Shown here: one piece after another, positions 34,264 to 45,028 of the stretch | Layout: each line of letters begins with the position of its first letter | Numbering within the stretch: the stretch's first letter is position 1 | NCBI GenBank assembly: GCA_903862645.1 | Contig: CAIOZF010000235.1 | Coordinates: forward strand, 55,599 to 119,598 | DNA: 64,000 nt | Source: an uncultured Gammaproteobacteria bacterium | Lineage (GTDB): Bacteria; Pseudomonadota; Gammaproteobacteria; Pseudomonadales; Pseudohongiellaceae | Direction of reading: 5' to 3' | Notes under the pieces: generated by a model | What the model saw: the letters and a program-made list of their open reading frames with translations, nothing else | Told to the model about the DNA's origin: nothing | Databases searched by the model: none | Made by a program: the position numbers and the translations under genes

Positions 34264-37032
34264 ATGGATTTTAAATTCTTTAAGGCAATTTTTGGCAGCA
34301 GTAATTCCAGGCAGCTCAAGAAGCTTCAAAAAAATGTAATTAAAATCAACGCGTTGGAAACGCAGTTCGAGGCCCTCGACGAGGCGCAGTTGAAGGCAAA
34401 GACGGTTGAGTTCAAAGAGCGTTTCGACAAAGGGGAAACCCTGGATCAGCTTTTGCCCGAAGCTTTTGCTGTGGTTCGCGAGGCCAGCAAACGCACCATG
34501 GGTATGCGCCACTTCGACGTTCAGTTGATCGGCGGCATGGTGTTGCATGAAGGCAATATTGCCGAAATGAAGACGGGTGAAGGTAAGACTCTGGTAGCCA
34601 CTCTGCCCGCATTTCTAAACGGGCTGACAGGTCATGGTGTGCATATCGTGACCGTGAACGATTATCTGGCTATGCGCGATGCCAATTGGATGCGGCCGCT
34701 CTATGAGTTCCTGGGACTGAGCGTCGGCGTGATCGTGGCCGGGCAGACTCCGGAACAAAAACGTGCTGCCTATGAATCCTCGATCAGTTACGGTACCAAC
34801 AACGAGTTTGGTTTCGATTACCTGCGGGACAACATGGCCTTCCGTCTGGAGGACAAGCTGCAGAAGAAATTGAATTTCGCCATCGTGGACGAGGTGGATT
34901 CCATTCTGATTGACGAGGCGCGTACTCCGCTGATCATCTCCGGCGCCGCCGAAGATAGCTCCAAGCAGTATATGGCCATCAATGCGCTGATCCCCAAACT
35001 TGAGAGAGGTGCGCCGCGTCCGGAGAAGTCCGGGTTCAATCTCGATCGGGACAACGAGTTTGTGGAGACAGGTCACTTCCTGGTAGACGAAAAGAGTCGC
35101 CAGGTAGAGTTGACGGAGGCTGGCCATGAACTGCTCGAAAACTTGCTGACAGAAAAGAAAATGCTCAACGAGGGGGAGAGTCTCTACGCTGCGACCAACC
35201 TCGGTCTGCTGCACCATATCCATTCGGCGCTGAAGGCTCACTATTTGTTTCACAAGGATGTCGAGTACATCGTTCAGAACAAGAAGGTAGTGCTGATCGA
35301 CGAGCACACAGGCCGTACGATGGAAGGGCGTCGCCTCTCCGAGGGGCTGCATCAGGCGATTGAAGCGAAAGAAGGGCTGGCGATCCAGAGTGAGAGTCAG
35401 ACACTGGCTTCAACCACTTTCCAGAACTACTTCCGCCTGTATCGGAAACTGTCCGGGATGACCGGTACTGCTGACACCGAAGCCTTTGAATTCAAACAGA
35501 TTTATAACCTCGACGTAGTGGTCATGCCCTCCAATCGACCGATGCTGCGTGTCGACAAAAATGACCTTATTTTTCTGTCCATGGAGGAGAAATTCGAGGC
35601 CATCGTGCGTGACATCAAGGAGTTGAGTGCAACAGGAGCACCCGTTCTGGTCGGCACTGCATCGATCGATACTTCGGAAACGCTGTCGGCTTTTCTCAAG
35701 AAGGAGAAGATCGAGCACGAGGTATTGAACGCTAAATTCCACGAGAAAGAAGCCTACATCATTGCGCAGGCGGGACGTCCAGGTGTGGTTACAATTGCCA
35801 CCAACATGGCCGGTCGTGGTACGGACATCGTGCTGGGAGGTAATCCGGAGCACGAGATCGCTGCGTTGGAGGCGCCGACGCCGGAGCAGATCGAACAGAT
35901 CCGTGCTCACTGGCGTGAGCGTCATCAGCAGGTGCTGGCGGCAGGGGGGCTGCATATTATCGGTACTGAACGCCACGAATCGCGCCGCATCGACAATCAG
36001 TTGCGCGGCCGCTCCGGTCGTCAGGGCGACCCTGGCTACTCCAGGTTCTATCTGTCGCTGGAAGATAACCTCATGCGCATCTTCGCCTCTGAGCGCGTCA
36101 AGAACTTCATGCAGGCTCTGGGTATGGACCGCGGTGAAGCGATCGAGCACAGCATGGTATCCAAGTCGATCGAAAAGGCGCAGCGCAAGGTGGAAGGTCG
36201 CAACTTCGACATGCGCAAGCAGCTTCTGGAGTATGACAACGTTGCCAATGACCAGAGAACAATTGTGTATCGTCAGCGTAACGAATTGATGGCCAGCGTG
36301 AATGTGTCAGATCTGATTACCGGCATGCGCCTGGAAGTCGCTCAGCAGGTGGTCGGTAGTCACATTCCACCACAGAGTGTTCCAGAACAGTGGGATGTCA
36401 GCGGGTTGGAGCAGGCCATTGAGGCGCAGTTCGCGAAAAAACTACCTGTACAGCAGTGGCTGGACGAGGATGAGAAGCTCTTCGAAGAAACGCTCAGGGA
36501 AAAGATTGTGGCTGTGCTGAACGAAGACTATGAAAGGAAGTCAGCGATTGTAGGTGAAAAGATTCATCTGTTAGAGAAGCAGATAGTATTGCAGATCCTC
36601 GACAACCTCTGGAAGGAACACCTCGCCGCGATGGATCAGTTGCGTCAGGGTATTTTCCTGCGCAGCTATGCCGGGAAGAACCCCAAGCAGGAATACAAGC
36701 GCGAAGCTTTTTCTTTGTTCCAGGAGCTGCTTTCGAATCTGCAGCATGAAGTAGTGCGTTTCCTGAGCCATGTCCAGATCAGGACCACGGAGGAGATTGA
36801 GGCGCTTGAGAGGCAGCGTGAGGAAGAGCGCGCCCGCGAGAAGATGAAGTTCGAGCACGCCCAGGCACTCTCGTTGCAGCAGGAGGCGCTGGCGGCAGCT
36901 GCCGAGTTGATACCGCAGCAGAATGCCGATAACACCCCCTTTGTACGCGATGACAAGAAAGTAGGTCGCAACGATCCATGCTTCTGTGGTTCGGGCAAGA
37001 AATTCAAACAATGCCACGGGAGATTGAGTTGA
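34264..37032 (+). CDS. secA: Preprotein translocase ATPase SecA
   Basis: [34 protein letters not shown] zinc motif [17 protein letters not shown]. Confidence 0.99.
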   Translation: MDFKFFKAIFGSSNSRQLKKLQKNVIKINALETQFEALDEAQLKAKTVEFKERFDKGETLDQLLPEAFAVVREASKRTMGMRHFDVQLIGGMVLHEGNIAEMKTGEGKTLVATLPAFLNGLTGHGVHIVTVNDYLAMRDANWMRPLYEFLGLSVGVIVAGQTPEQKRAAYESSISYGTNNEFGFDYLRDNMAFRLEDKLQKKLNFAIVDEVDSILIDEARTPLIISGAAEDSSKQYMAINALIPKLERGAPRPEKSGFNLDRDNEFVETGHFLVDEKSRQVELTEAGHELLENLLTEKKMLNEGESLYAATNLGLLHHIHSALKAHYLFHKDVEYIVQNKKVVLIDEHTGRTMEGRRLSEGLHQAIEAKEGLAIQSESQTLASTTFQNYFRLYRKLSGMTGTADTEAFEFKQIYNLDVVVMPSNRPMLRVDKNDLIFLSMEEKFEAIVRDIKELSATGAPVLVGTASIDTSETLSAFLKKEKIEHEVLNAKFHEKEAYIIAQAGRPGVVTIATNMAGRGTDIVLGGNPEHEIAALEAPTPEQIEQIRAHWRERHQQVLAAGGLHIIGTERHESRRIDNQLRGRSGRQGDPGYSRFYLSLEDNLMRIFASERVKNFMQALGMDRGEAIEHSMVSKSIEKAQRKVEGRNFDMRKQLLEYDNVANDQRTIVYRQRNELMASVNVSDLITGMRLEVAQQVVGSHIPPQSVPEQWDVSGLEQAIEAQFAKKLPVQQWLDEDEKLFEETLREKIVAVLNEDYERKSAIVGEKIHLLEKQIVLQILDNLWKEHLAAMDQLRQGIFLRSYAGKNPKQEYKREAFSLFQELLSNLQHEVVRFLSHVQIRTTEEIEALERQREEERAREKMKFEHAQALSLQQEALAAAAELIPQQNADNTPFVRDDKKVGRNDPCFCGSGKKFKQCHGRLS

Positions 37033-37037
37033 CCAAC

Positions 37038-38258
37038 ATGAGTGAATCCCACATCAAGGCGGAAGATTTGCATAGAGTGGAAGGCGTGCGCGTCGCGGCA
37101 GTGCAGGCGGGCGTGCGTTACCAGAACCGCCTGGATCTGGTGGTTATGGAGATCGCACCAGGCTCCACGGTGGCGGGTGTCTTTACTCGCAACGCGTTCT
37201 GCGCCGCACCGGTGCAGTTGTCACGAAAGCATCTCAAAGACAGCGCGGGGCAGATACGTTACCTGTTGATCAATACGGGTAACGCTAACGCAGGCACGGG
37301 GCAGAAGGGACTCGACGATGCCCTGGAGTGTTGCGCAAGCGTCGCTGCACAGGCTGGAGTTTTGGTGACTGCGGTCTTGCCATTCTCCACCGGAGTGATC
37401 GGAGAAAATCTGCCAGTCGACAAGATTGTGAACGGTATCCCCAACGCCTTGCATACCTTGGGTGACAACTGGCTGGACGCCGCCAAAGGCATCATGACCA
37501 CCGACACTCGCCCCAAGGCTCGCTCTGTCGTGGTCGATTGCGATGGTCGTCAGGTAACTATCACCGGCATCGCCAAGGGCGCGGGCATGATCAAGCCCAA
37601 TATGGCCACTTTGCTGAGCTTTGTGTTTACGGACGCCGGCATTGCCCAGCAGCAGTTGCAGGAAATGCTCAACGGCGCGGTAGATCAATCGTTCAACAGA
37701 ATCACCGTCGATGGGGATACCTCGACGAACGATTGCTGTGTGCTGGTCGCTACCGGCAAGAGCGGCGTGAACCTTAGCGATGCGGATGTCGCGGTATCTT
37801 CCTGCTTTGAAGATGCGTTGCAGGAGCTGGTCAAAGAACTCGCTAAAGACATCATCCGTGATGCTGAGGGTGCCAAGAAATTCGTCACGGTGGACATACA
37901 GGGAGGAGCTGACACGGGTGAGTGTCTGAAGGTGGCGTATGCGATTGCCGAATCGCCACTGGTGAAGACGGCACTTTCCGCGTCTGATCCGAACTGGGGT
38001 CGCATCCTGGCTGCTGTCGGCAGAGCAGGGCTGCATGAGCTCGATGTGGGACGCATCTCTATTCATCTGGGAGAGGTGTGCATTGTCGCCAACGGGACAC
38101 TCGCGACCACTTATCGTGAAGCGCTTGGACAGGCTGAAATGAGCAAGCCCGCCATCGACATAACCGTGAATCTGGCTCGTGGCAACGCCCGCGAAATCGT
38201 TTGGACCTCTGATCTGTCGGAAGACTATGTCCGCATTAATGCCAGCTATCGCAGCTGA
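37038..38258 (+). CDS. argJ: Bifunctional glutamate N-acetyltransferase / amino-acid acetyltransferase ArgJ
   Basis: GAGMIKPNMATLLSFVFTDA; start at 37038, 5 nt after secA stop. Confidence 0.97.
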   Translation: MSESHIKAEDLHRVEGVRVAAVQAGVRYQNRLDLVVMEIAPGSTVAGVFTRNAFCAAPVQLSRKHLKDSAGQIRYLLINTGNANAGTGQKGLDDALECCASVAAQAGVLVTAVLPFSTGVIGENLPVDKIVNGIPNALHTLGDNWLDAAKGIMTTDTRPKARSVVVDCDGRQVTITGIAKGAGMIKPNMATLLSFVFTDAGIAQQQLQEMLNGAVDQSFNRITVDGDTSTNDCCVLVATGKSGVNLSDADVAVSSCFEDALQELVKELAKDIIRDAEGAKKFVTVDIQGGADTGECLKVAYAIAESPLVKTALSASDPNWGRILAAVGRAGLHELDVGRISIHLGEVCIVANGTLATTYREALGQAEMSKPAIDITVNLARGNAREIVWTSDLSEDYVRINASYRS

Positions 38259-38282
38259 GTTAAGCGTGTAACGGGAATCGTC

Positions 38283-39272
38283 GTGTTGCGAATCGTCCAT
38301 GTGGCTGTTGGAGTAATTGTTGATGGCACTGGGCGAGTCTTGATCGCGCTGCGCCCCGAGGGTGTACATCAGGGCGGGCTATGGGAATTTCCCGGTGGCA
38401 AGTGTGAACCTGGGGAACGCGTTGAAGACGCCCTGCGCCGGGAGCTGCAAGAAGAGCTTGGAATCACGGTATTGCGGCAGCAGCCGTTTTGCCTGATACG
38501 CCACCACTACGGCGACAAGGAGGTCCTGCTTGATGTGCACAAAGTCGACAGTTTCTCCGGTGTACCAGCGGGTCGCGAGGGGCAGCCGATCCGGTGGGCC
38601 GAGGTCTCCACGCTGGAGCCGTCGCAGTTCCCGGCTGCCAATCGTCTAATCATCAAACGTCTGAAGCTGCCGCCGTTTATTGCCATCACCGGCACGGCGC
38701 TTGATGAGACTGATTTTCTAGATCGATTTACGCGCCTGCTGAAGCACGTTCCTGCAACGGTAGCCCTGAGCGCAGGTCGACAGCTTGTCGTACAACTGCG
38801 CGCTCCCGGGCTCACAGAACCATCGTTTGCCGAACTCGCGCGCTATTGCGCCCAGCTGTGCCGACATACCGGCGTCCTCCTGCAACTGAATACTGACCCT
38901 GCCGCATTTTCCCGTTTGAACGCGGACGGTCTGCACGTCAATGCCCGTAACCTCATCGCGCTACAGCGGCGTCCCGTTGCAGAGAATCTATTGTTCAGCG
39001 CCTCTTGTCACAGTCTCGAGGAGTTGCGGCATGCCGAGAAGGTGGGGGCCGATTTCGTCTACCTCTCGCCGGTGAACGCAACTTCTTCCCACCCGGGTCA
39101 GACTTCGTTGGGTTGGGATATCTTCAGGGAATTGGTGAAGTCAGTGAACGTGCCAATCTATGGGTTGGGTGGACTTGGAGTGTCCGATATCGATACCGCG
39201 CTGGCGCATGGCGGAGTAGGGATTGCCGGAATTTCCGCATTCTGGCCTCAAGAGTGTGAGTCAAATCACTGA
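38283..39272 (+). CDS. mutT: Nudix hydrolase MutT with C-terminal thiamine-phosphate-synthase-like domain
   Basis: Nudix box GGKCEPGERVEDALRRELQEELGI; C-terminal TenI/ThiE-like TIM barrel (SCHSLEELRHAEKVGADFVYLSPV). Confidence 0.93.
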   Translation: MLRIVHVAVGVIVDGTGRVLIALRPEGVHQGGLWEFPGGKCEPGERVEDALRRELQEELGITVLRQQPFCLIRHHYGDKEVLLDVHKVDSFSGVPAGREGQPIRWAEVSTLEPSQFPAANRLIIKRLKLPPFIAITGTALDETDFLDRFTRLLKHVPATVALSAGRQLVVQLRAPGLTEPSFAELARYCAQLCRHTGVLLQLNTDPAAFSRLNADGLHVNARNLIALQRRPVAENLLFSASCHSLEELRHAEKVGADFVYLSPVNATSSHPGQTSLGWDIFRELVKSVNVPIYGLGGLGVSDIDTALAHGGVGIAGISAFWPQECESNH

Positions 39273-39434
39273 TTTTTCAGGTAATGGCTTGAATTTATTA
39301 GCTTTGATAGGATGCTTCATAAAGCTACGCAAACGTGTGGCCACATATTTGCAGGCAGCTCTGCATACATTCGGGCGCGCCGAACAGGATCTCCATTCTT
39401 GATTTCCATTCGGGACCTTCAGCAAGGATCAGTG

Positions 39435-39870
39435 CTCTGACGACAGGCTTTTTGAGGATACTGTTTTGCAGGGCATTGGTGAGGAGCGCTCTTCAGGCCG
39501 GTTTGGTTGCCGTGGGCAGCGTTGTTCTCGGTGCTAGTGCTTTGGCAGATCAGGCGCGAATGGTTGAGGAGTCAGTCCTGGTAGAGGCCAATCCCAAGGC
39601 CGAGGAACCGGCTTTCAGGGCGCACTACCAATCCGGCAGCGGCTGGGAAGTCACCAGTCCAACCTATATTGACACGGTGGTAGTAGTCTTCGATTTTGGA
39701 ACCACCAAGTCAGTCAGTCAGGCCGTCATCTGACAGCAGCGGGGCAATGCTGATTGCTACCGATGGGGCGCTCTATTACTTCGATGCCGCGCAACATGGA
39801 CTTCTGAAGAGCTATCCGCCGGGGTTTCCAGCGGGCGAGGTGGTAAAGCAGATACGGCCATCAATGGACG
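39435..39870 (+). pseudogene. Possible remnant of an exported protein, split across two frames
   Basis: Frame 2 ORF (39335..39733) contains a plausible signal peptide (ALVRSALQAGLVAVGSVVLGASALADQ); frame 0 ORF continues from about 39696 (AMLIATDGALYYFDAAQHGLLKSYPPGF) and runs into antisense yacG; no family recognised. Confidence 0.25.
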
Positions 39871-39874
39871 GGGT

Positions 39875-40060
39875 TTACTCGTCCTCATCTTCCCTGGGCA
39901 GCATGCTCTCTCCGGCGATAGTGTTCCTCTCGCTGGCCCAGTCTCCAAAATCGATCAGTTTGCAGCGTTGTGAACAGAATGGGCGATAGGGATTGGCCTC
40001 GGACCACACGACGATTTCCTTGCAGGTGGGGCAGTTTATTTTCAGTACTCTCTCACTCAT
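39875..40060 (-). CDS. yacG: DNA gyrase inhibitor YacG
   Basis: [36 protein letters not shown]; start at 40060. Confidence 0.95.
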   Translation of the reverse strand: MSERVLKINCPTCKEIVVWSEANPYRPFCSQRCKLIDFGDWASERNTIAGESMLPREDEDE

Positions 40061-40065
40061 GTCTT

Positions 40066-40698
40066 TCACTCGGATTGGTTGGCAGTGCACATGGCACAAT
40101 AGGCTTCATGCATGGCACGCACTCTGTCTCGCAGTTGCTCCAGCTTGCCGTCGTTCAGGATAACATCATCGGCTCTGGCCAGGCGCTGGTTGCGATTCCA
40201 TTGTGAGGCCATGATAGTCGTGACGGCATCGGTAGACGTGTTGTCTCGCAGGCGTGTGCGCTCCACTTGCAGTGTTTCCGGAGCATCGATCAGTAACACG
40301 CGATCGGTCAGGGCGTCCTGGCCCGTTTCCAACAGCAGGGGAGATGAGAGTATCGCGTAGCGGGAACTGGAACTGTGCAGACGCTTCTCTATTTCCTGTC
40401 GAATCAGCGGATGAAGGAGGCCCTCCAGCCATAGTCTCTCTGTATGGTCGGCGAAGACGCGCTGGCGCAGAGCCGAACGGTCAAGACTGCCGTCCGCGAG
40501 TAGAATTTTCCGCCCGAAGTGTTCGGCGATGGAGTGCAGAGCGGGCTTGCCACTTTCCACGACGACCCGGGCCATGACATCTGCATCAATCACTTCAATA
40601 CCGAAGTCTGAGAAGAAGTGCGTCGCGGCACTCTTGCCGCTGCCTATCCCGCCAGTCAGACCGATGATGAGGTGTGGAGGCGTGGCTCTGACAGTCAT
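40066..40698 (-). CDS. coaE: Dephospho-CoA kinase
   Basis: [29 protein letters not shown]. Confidence 0.96.
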   Translation of the reverse strand: MTVRATPPHLIIGLTGGIGSGKSAATHFFSDFGIEVIDADVMARVVVESGKPALHSIAEHFGRKILLADGSLDRSALRQRVFADHTERLWLEGLLHPLIRQEIEKRLHSSSSRYAILSSPLLLETGQDALTDRVLLIDAPETLQVERTRLRDNTSTDAVTTIMASQWNRNQRLARADDVILNDGKLEQLRDRVRAMHEAYCAMCTANQSE

Positions 40699-40719
40699 GT
40701 CAACAACCCCGGTCCCACG

Positions 40720-41619
40720 TCAAGGGACCATGCTGGAAATATAAAGTCCGGTCAGCACATCGCCCCACATCAGCGAGATGAAACCGGCGCCCGCCAGATA
40801 AGGGCCGAAGGGAATCGGAATACTGCGGTCGCGACCGCGGAAAACCAACAAACCGATGCCGACGATGGCTCCTACCAGCGAGGACAGGATAACAATCAGC
40901 AGAAGACTCTTCCATCCCATCCATGCCCCCAGTGCTGCGAGTAATTTGAAGTCACCATAGCCCATGCCTTCTTTGCCCGTCAGCAGCTTGAATGCCCAGT
41001 ACAGAGACCACAGAGACAGATAGCCGAAGATCGCTCCCAGCACGGCATCGGCCGCTGGCACGGTCGATTCTGGCAGCAGGGTGTTGACCAGCAGGCCCAG
41101 CCAGAGCAGTGGGAGGGTGATATTGTCCGGCAACAGTTGATGATCGAAATCGATCATTGTCAGAGCGATCAGGCACCAGGTAAGCACGAGCGCACTCAGC
41201 GTGAACCACGTGGCACCAAAATGCCAGGCGACGAATCCGGACAGCAGCCCTGTGACCAGTTCGATGATGGGGTAACGCATGGAAATGGGCTTTTGGCAGC
41301 CAGCGCATCTGCCACGCAACAGCAGGTAACTGATGATTGGAATATTCTGCCAGGCGCGCACAGAGGCGTTGCACTGCGGGCAGTGCGAATCGGGCTTCAC
41401 CAGATTGAACACTTTGTGCATGGAGGTAGGGTCATCCTTCCTGAACTTCTGCTCGTCCAACTCAAGAAATTCACAGCACTGCTGCCGCCATTCGCGCTGC
41501 AGCATCACTGGAATTCGATAGATCACCACGTTCAGAAAACTGCCGACCGTTAAACCGAGGACGATGGAAAGCGCAATCAATACGGTGGTGTTACTGGCAA
41601 TAAGTTCTAGCACTGTCAT
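40720..41619 (-). CDS. pilD: Type IV prepilin peptidase / N-methyltransferase PilD
   Basis: CPQCN..CAGCQ zinc motif, GYGDFKLLAALGAWMG catalytic motif. Confidence 0.96.
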   Translation of the reverse strand: MTVLELIASNTTVLIALSIVLGLTVGSFLNVVIYRIPVMLQREWRQQCCEFLELDEQKFRKDDPTSMHKVFNLVKPDSHCPQCNASVRAWQNIPIISYLLLRGRCAGCQKPISMRYPIIELVTGLLSGFVAWHFGATWFTLSALVLTWCLIALTMIDFDHQLLPDNITLPLLWLGLLVNTLLPESTVPAADAVLGAIFGYLSLWSLYWAFKLLTGKEGMGYGDFKLLAALGAWMGWKSLLLIVILSSLVGAIVGIGLLVFRGRDRSIPIPFGPYLAGAGFISLMWGDVLTGLYISSMVP

Positions 41620-41640
41620 GGAAATTTCACCTGCATAAAA

Positions 41641-42870
41641 TCATACGACCTGTCCGAGCTGGAAGATTGGCAGGTACATCGCGATCATTAGGCCTCCGAT
41701 CAGCGTGCCCAGCACCGACATGATGAGTGGCTCCATGAGGGAGGTCAAACCATCCACGGCATTGTCAACTTCTGCCTCATAATACGTTGCGCACTTGTCG
41801 AGCATTCCGTCAAGCGCACCTGATTCTTCGCCGATGCCAACCATCTGGGTGATCATGACGGGGAACAGGCCGGTGGTTCTAATGGCGAAATTGAGTTGCT
41901 GGCCCGAGCTGACATCGTCCTTGATCTTCCTGGTCGCGGTTGAGTAGACAATATTGCCGGTTGCTCCCGCCACCGATTCGAGTGCCTCGACGAGCGGAAC
42001 TCCGGCGGCAAACGTGGTGGAGAGGGTGCGTGTAAAGCGGGCGTAGCAGGATTTTTCGACGATGGGACCGATAATTGGCAGCTTCAGGGCCAGTTGATCC
42101 ACCGCATTGGCGAAGCCCTTTGACCGCAGCTTGGCTTCCTTGAAGGCATAGCCGGCGATGACCAGCAGGATAATGACCTTCCACCAGTGTGCGATGGCAA
42201 TATCGGACAACCCTAGTACGAACAGTGTAAATGCCGGCAGATCAGCGCCAAAGTTGGAGAAGGTCTCTGCGAACTGCGGTACGACCTTGACCAGCAGGAT
42301 GCCGGTCACGACGAGGGCGACCACCACGACTGCGATCGGATAATTCATAGCTTTCTTGATCTTGGACTTGAGCGCTTCAGTCTTCTCTTTATAAGTGGCG
42401 ACGCGATCCAGCATGGTTTCGAGTGCACCGGATTGTTCGCCGGATTCCACCAGGTTGCAGAACAGTTCGTCAAAATAGCGTGGATGCTTGCGAATGGAGT
42501 CAGCAAAGTTGTTGCCTGCGGCGACATCATCGCGCACCGAACGCACCAGCTCCGCCATTGATGCGTTCTCAAGGCTGTCGCCGACTATCTCGAAAGATTG
42601 CACCAAAGGGATACCGGCCTTCATCATGGTCGCCAGTTGACGGCTGAAAATCGCTATGTCTCCAGGCGTGATCTTCTGTTTCCTAGGCCCAAACAGGTCT
42701 TTGGGCTTGCGTTTGATCTTGGTGGCAATTACGCCTTGCTTGCGCAGCTGAGCCTTCACCAGGGCCTGACTGGCCCCCGGCATCTCGCCCTTGGTCTTCT
42801 TACCGTGCTTGTCCGTGCCAAACCATAGATATATGGTTTGATTGGAAGGAGAGGGTGCTTGAGCTGCCAT
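41641..42870 (-). CDS. pilC: Type IV pilus inner-membrane platform protein PilC
   Basis: T2SSF family; IAIFSRQLATMMKAGIPLVQSFEIV. Confidence 0.96.
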   Translation of the reverse strand: MAAQAPSPSNQTIYLWFGTDKHGKKTKGEMPGASQALVKAQLRKQGVIATKIKRKPKDLFGPRKQKITPGDIAIFSRQLATMMKAGIPLVQSFEIVGDSLENASMAELVRSVRDDVAAGNNFADSIRKHPRYFDELFCNLVESGEQSGALETMLDRVATYKEKTEALKSKIKKAMNYPIAVVVVALVVTGILLVKVVPQFAETFSNFGADLPAFTLFVLGLSDIAIAHWWKVIILLVIAGYAFKEAKLRSKGFANAVDQLALKLPIIGPIVEKSCYARFTRTLSTTFAAGVPLVEALESVAGATGNIVYSTATRKIKDDVSSGQQLNFAIRTTGLFPVMITQMVGIGEESGALDGMLDKCATYYEAEVDNAVDGLTSLMEPLIMSVLGTLIGGLMIAMYLPIFQLGQVV

Positions 42871-42915
42871 GATCTGCCCCGGTGTTGAATATGTTGCCGT
42901 TCTCGTGCAATGGAT

Positions 42916-44616
42916 TCAGGTGACGCGATTCGCTTCTTCCAGACTGGTCAAACCATTCGCCACCTTCAGCAGCGCGGATTGCCGAAGGCTGTTGAAGCCC
43001 TCCTTGCGCGCCTGGTCGGCAATCTCGATCGAGTTGCCATCCTGCATGATAATACGCGAAATGCCATCGGTGATGGGAACCACTTCATAGATTCCCAGTC
43101 TGCCCTTATAACCTTCATTGCAGGCGTCACACCCAACCTGGCTGAAGAGTCCTAATCCTGGCAGTTGCTCCGGAGTGAAACCGGCGTCAAGCAGTACCTT
43201 TTCAGGAAGCTTCAGTGGCACCTTGCAGTGATTGCACAGGCGTCGACAGAGACGCTGGGCGATGATCAGTGTGACCGATGTGGCTACATTGAAGGAGGGG
43301 ATGCCCATGTTGCGCAGGCGTGTCAGGGTTTCCGGCGCACTGTTGGTGTGCAGGGTCGACAGCACCAGATGACCGGTTTGAGCGGCCTTGATGGCAATCT
43401 CGGCGGTCTCGAGATCACGTATCTCGCCGACCATGATGACGTCAGGGTCCTGCCGCAGGAAGGCGCGCAGGGCCATGGCGAAGGTGAGGCCGATTTTGAC
43501 ATTGACTGGCACCTGGTTGATGCCTTCCAGATTGATTTCCACCGGATCTTCCGCGGTGGAGATATTGGTCTCCGGTGTATTGAGGATATTCAGTCCCGTG
43601 TACAGGGAGACTGTTTTGCCACTACCGGTCGGTCCTGTGACCAGAATCATGCCTTGACTCTGTTGCAGTGCGTTTAGGAAGAATTTCTTTTGACTCTCTT
43701 CGTAACCCAGAGCGTCTATCCCTAACTGCACGCTGCCAGGATCCAGAATCCTCAAGACAATTTTCTCGCCCCAGAGTGTAGGCAGGGAGTTGACGCGAAA
43801 GTCGATGGCTCTGGTCCTGGAGACCTTCATTTTAATGCGACCGTCCTGGGGCAGCCGTCGTTCCGAGATGTCCATCTGCGACATGATCTTCAGGCGCGAG
43901 GCTATGCGATTGGCGATGTTCAGGGGAGGCCTTGCAATTTCCTTGAGGATGCCATCGGTACGGAAACGAATGCGGTAGGTTTTTTCGTACGGTTCGACGT
44001 GAATATCAGAGGCGCCAGTGCGTATGGCGTCGAGAAGTACCTTGTTGACGAAACGCACAATCGGAGTTTCATCTGCGGCATCGACAGCATCCCGCGAGGA
44101 ATCTTCGGAGTGGGCCAGTTCGATGTTCAGGCTTTCGAGCTCTGCCTCATCCAGCAAGCCGAGCAGCGCATCGCTTCCTTCCATTTGCTCAATGACCAAC
44201 TCTATGGCCGGTGACAGCTTGTTCTCGTCCACGATGATGACGTCGGTGCTCAATCCGGTATGGAACTTGACCTCGTCGAAAGCGCTGATATTCGTAGGGT
44301 CAGAGGCGGCCAGAAATAGGCGATTGGCGCGTCGGAACAATGGCAGTACGCGGTGCTTGCGCAGCAGTTTGGGATCAACCAGATCCCTTGGGCATTGCCG
44401 CAGGTCAAAGGCTGAGAGATCCAACAGCGGTGCGCCAAATTCCTCGGAAGCCGCCATCGCGATACGGCCGGAGTCGGCAATTTTGTGCTTCACCAGATGT
44501 GTGACGAATGGAATCTTGTCATTACGCGCGAGCCGTAACGCCTCCTCGGCCTGTGTCTCAGTCAACAGACCGTCAATTACGAGTCGTTTAGCAAGGCCGC
44601 TGATGGTAATAGACAT
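42916..44616 (-). CDS. pilB: Type IV pilus assembly ATPase PilB
   Basis: Walker A GPTGSGKTVSLYT, RDPDVIMVGEIRD, tetracysteine CNHC..CDAC. Confidence 0.97.
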   Translation of the reverse strand: MSITISGLAKRLVIDGLLTETQAEEALRLARNDKIPFVTHLVKHKIADSGRIAMAASEEFGAPLLDLSAFDLRQCPRDLVDPKLLRKHRVLPLFRRANRLFLAASDPTNISAFDEVKFHTGLSTDVIIVDENKLSPAIELVIEQMEGSDALLGLLDEAELESLNIELAHSEDSSRDAVDAADETPIVRFVNKVLLDAIRTGASDIHVEPYEKTYRIRFRTDGILKEIARPPLNIANRIASRLKIMSQMDISERRLPQDGRIKMKVSRTRAIDFRVNSLPTLWGEKIVLRILDPGSVQLGIDALGYEESQKKFFLNALQQSQGMILVTGPTGSGKTVSLYTGLNILNTPETNISTAEDPVEINLEGINQVPVNVKIGLTFAMALRAFLRQDPDVIMVGEIRDLETAEIAIKAAQTGHLVLSTLHTNSAPETLTRLRNMGIPSFNVATSVTLIIAQRLCRRLCNHCKVPLKLPEKVLLDAGFTPEQLPGLGLFSQVGCDACNEGYKGRLGIYEVVPITDGISRIIMQDGNSIEIADQARKEGFNSLRQSALLKVANGLTSLEEANRVT

Positions 44617-44927
44617 AGGTCTTCTGTGCTGTTGGACCCGCAGAAGGGCCTGGGTTCGGAGGGCCGCAAGCGGGCCCGATAACCAGAGTATAGATTAGCA
44701 TCGCACTTTGGTATAAGACGGGCGGAAGAGGGGTGTCTCATGGGTCTTCTTGAGCAATCTGGGTCGATGATTGCCTTTTCAGGGCAATAAGTGACAAAAA
44801 AGGTCAGTTCGGTTGCATGCTGTTCTGTGACGTGCTTATCAGTCTATTTTGGATCATAACTGGGGTGCGAATATTATGTGCATTAATTTCAGATGGTTAA
44901 TGAGAGCCCTTGGCGGGCTTTAAAAAG

Positions 44928-44944
44928 TTGGCACACGTTGTGTA
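44928..44944 (+). promoter_or_regulatory. Weak candidate sigma-54 promoter upstream of the pilin locus
   Basis: tTGGCACacgttGTGTa: good -24 element, poor -12 element (GTGT instead of TTGC). Confidence 0.25.
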
Positions 44945-45028
44945 CATCACTTACAACCGTTTCATAATCAGGCGGGATTGTGCAGGACCCTGACGTCCAA
45001 ACCTTTTTCCAAACCAAGGAGCAATAAA

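Noticed and set aside
37221-38369. 382-aa minus-strand ORF
   Set aside because: Shadow of argJ; no recognisable motifs.
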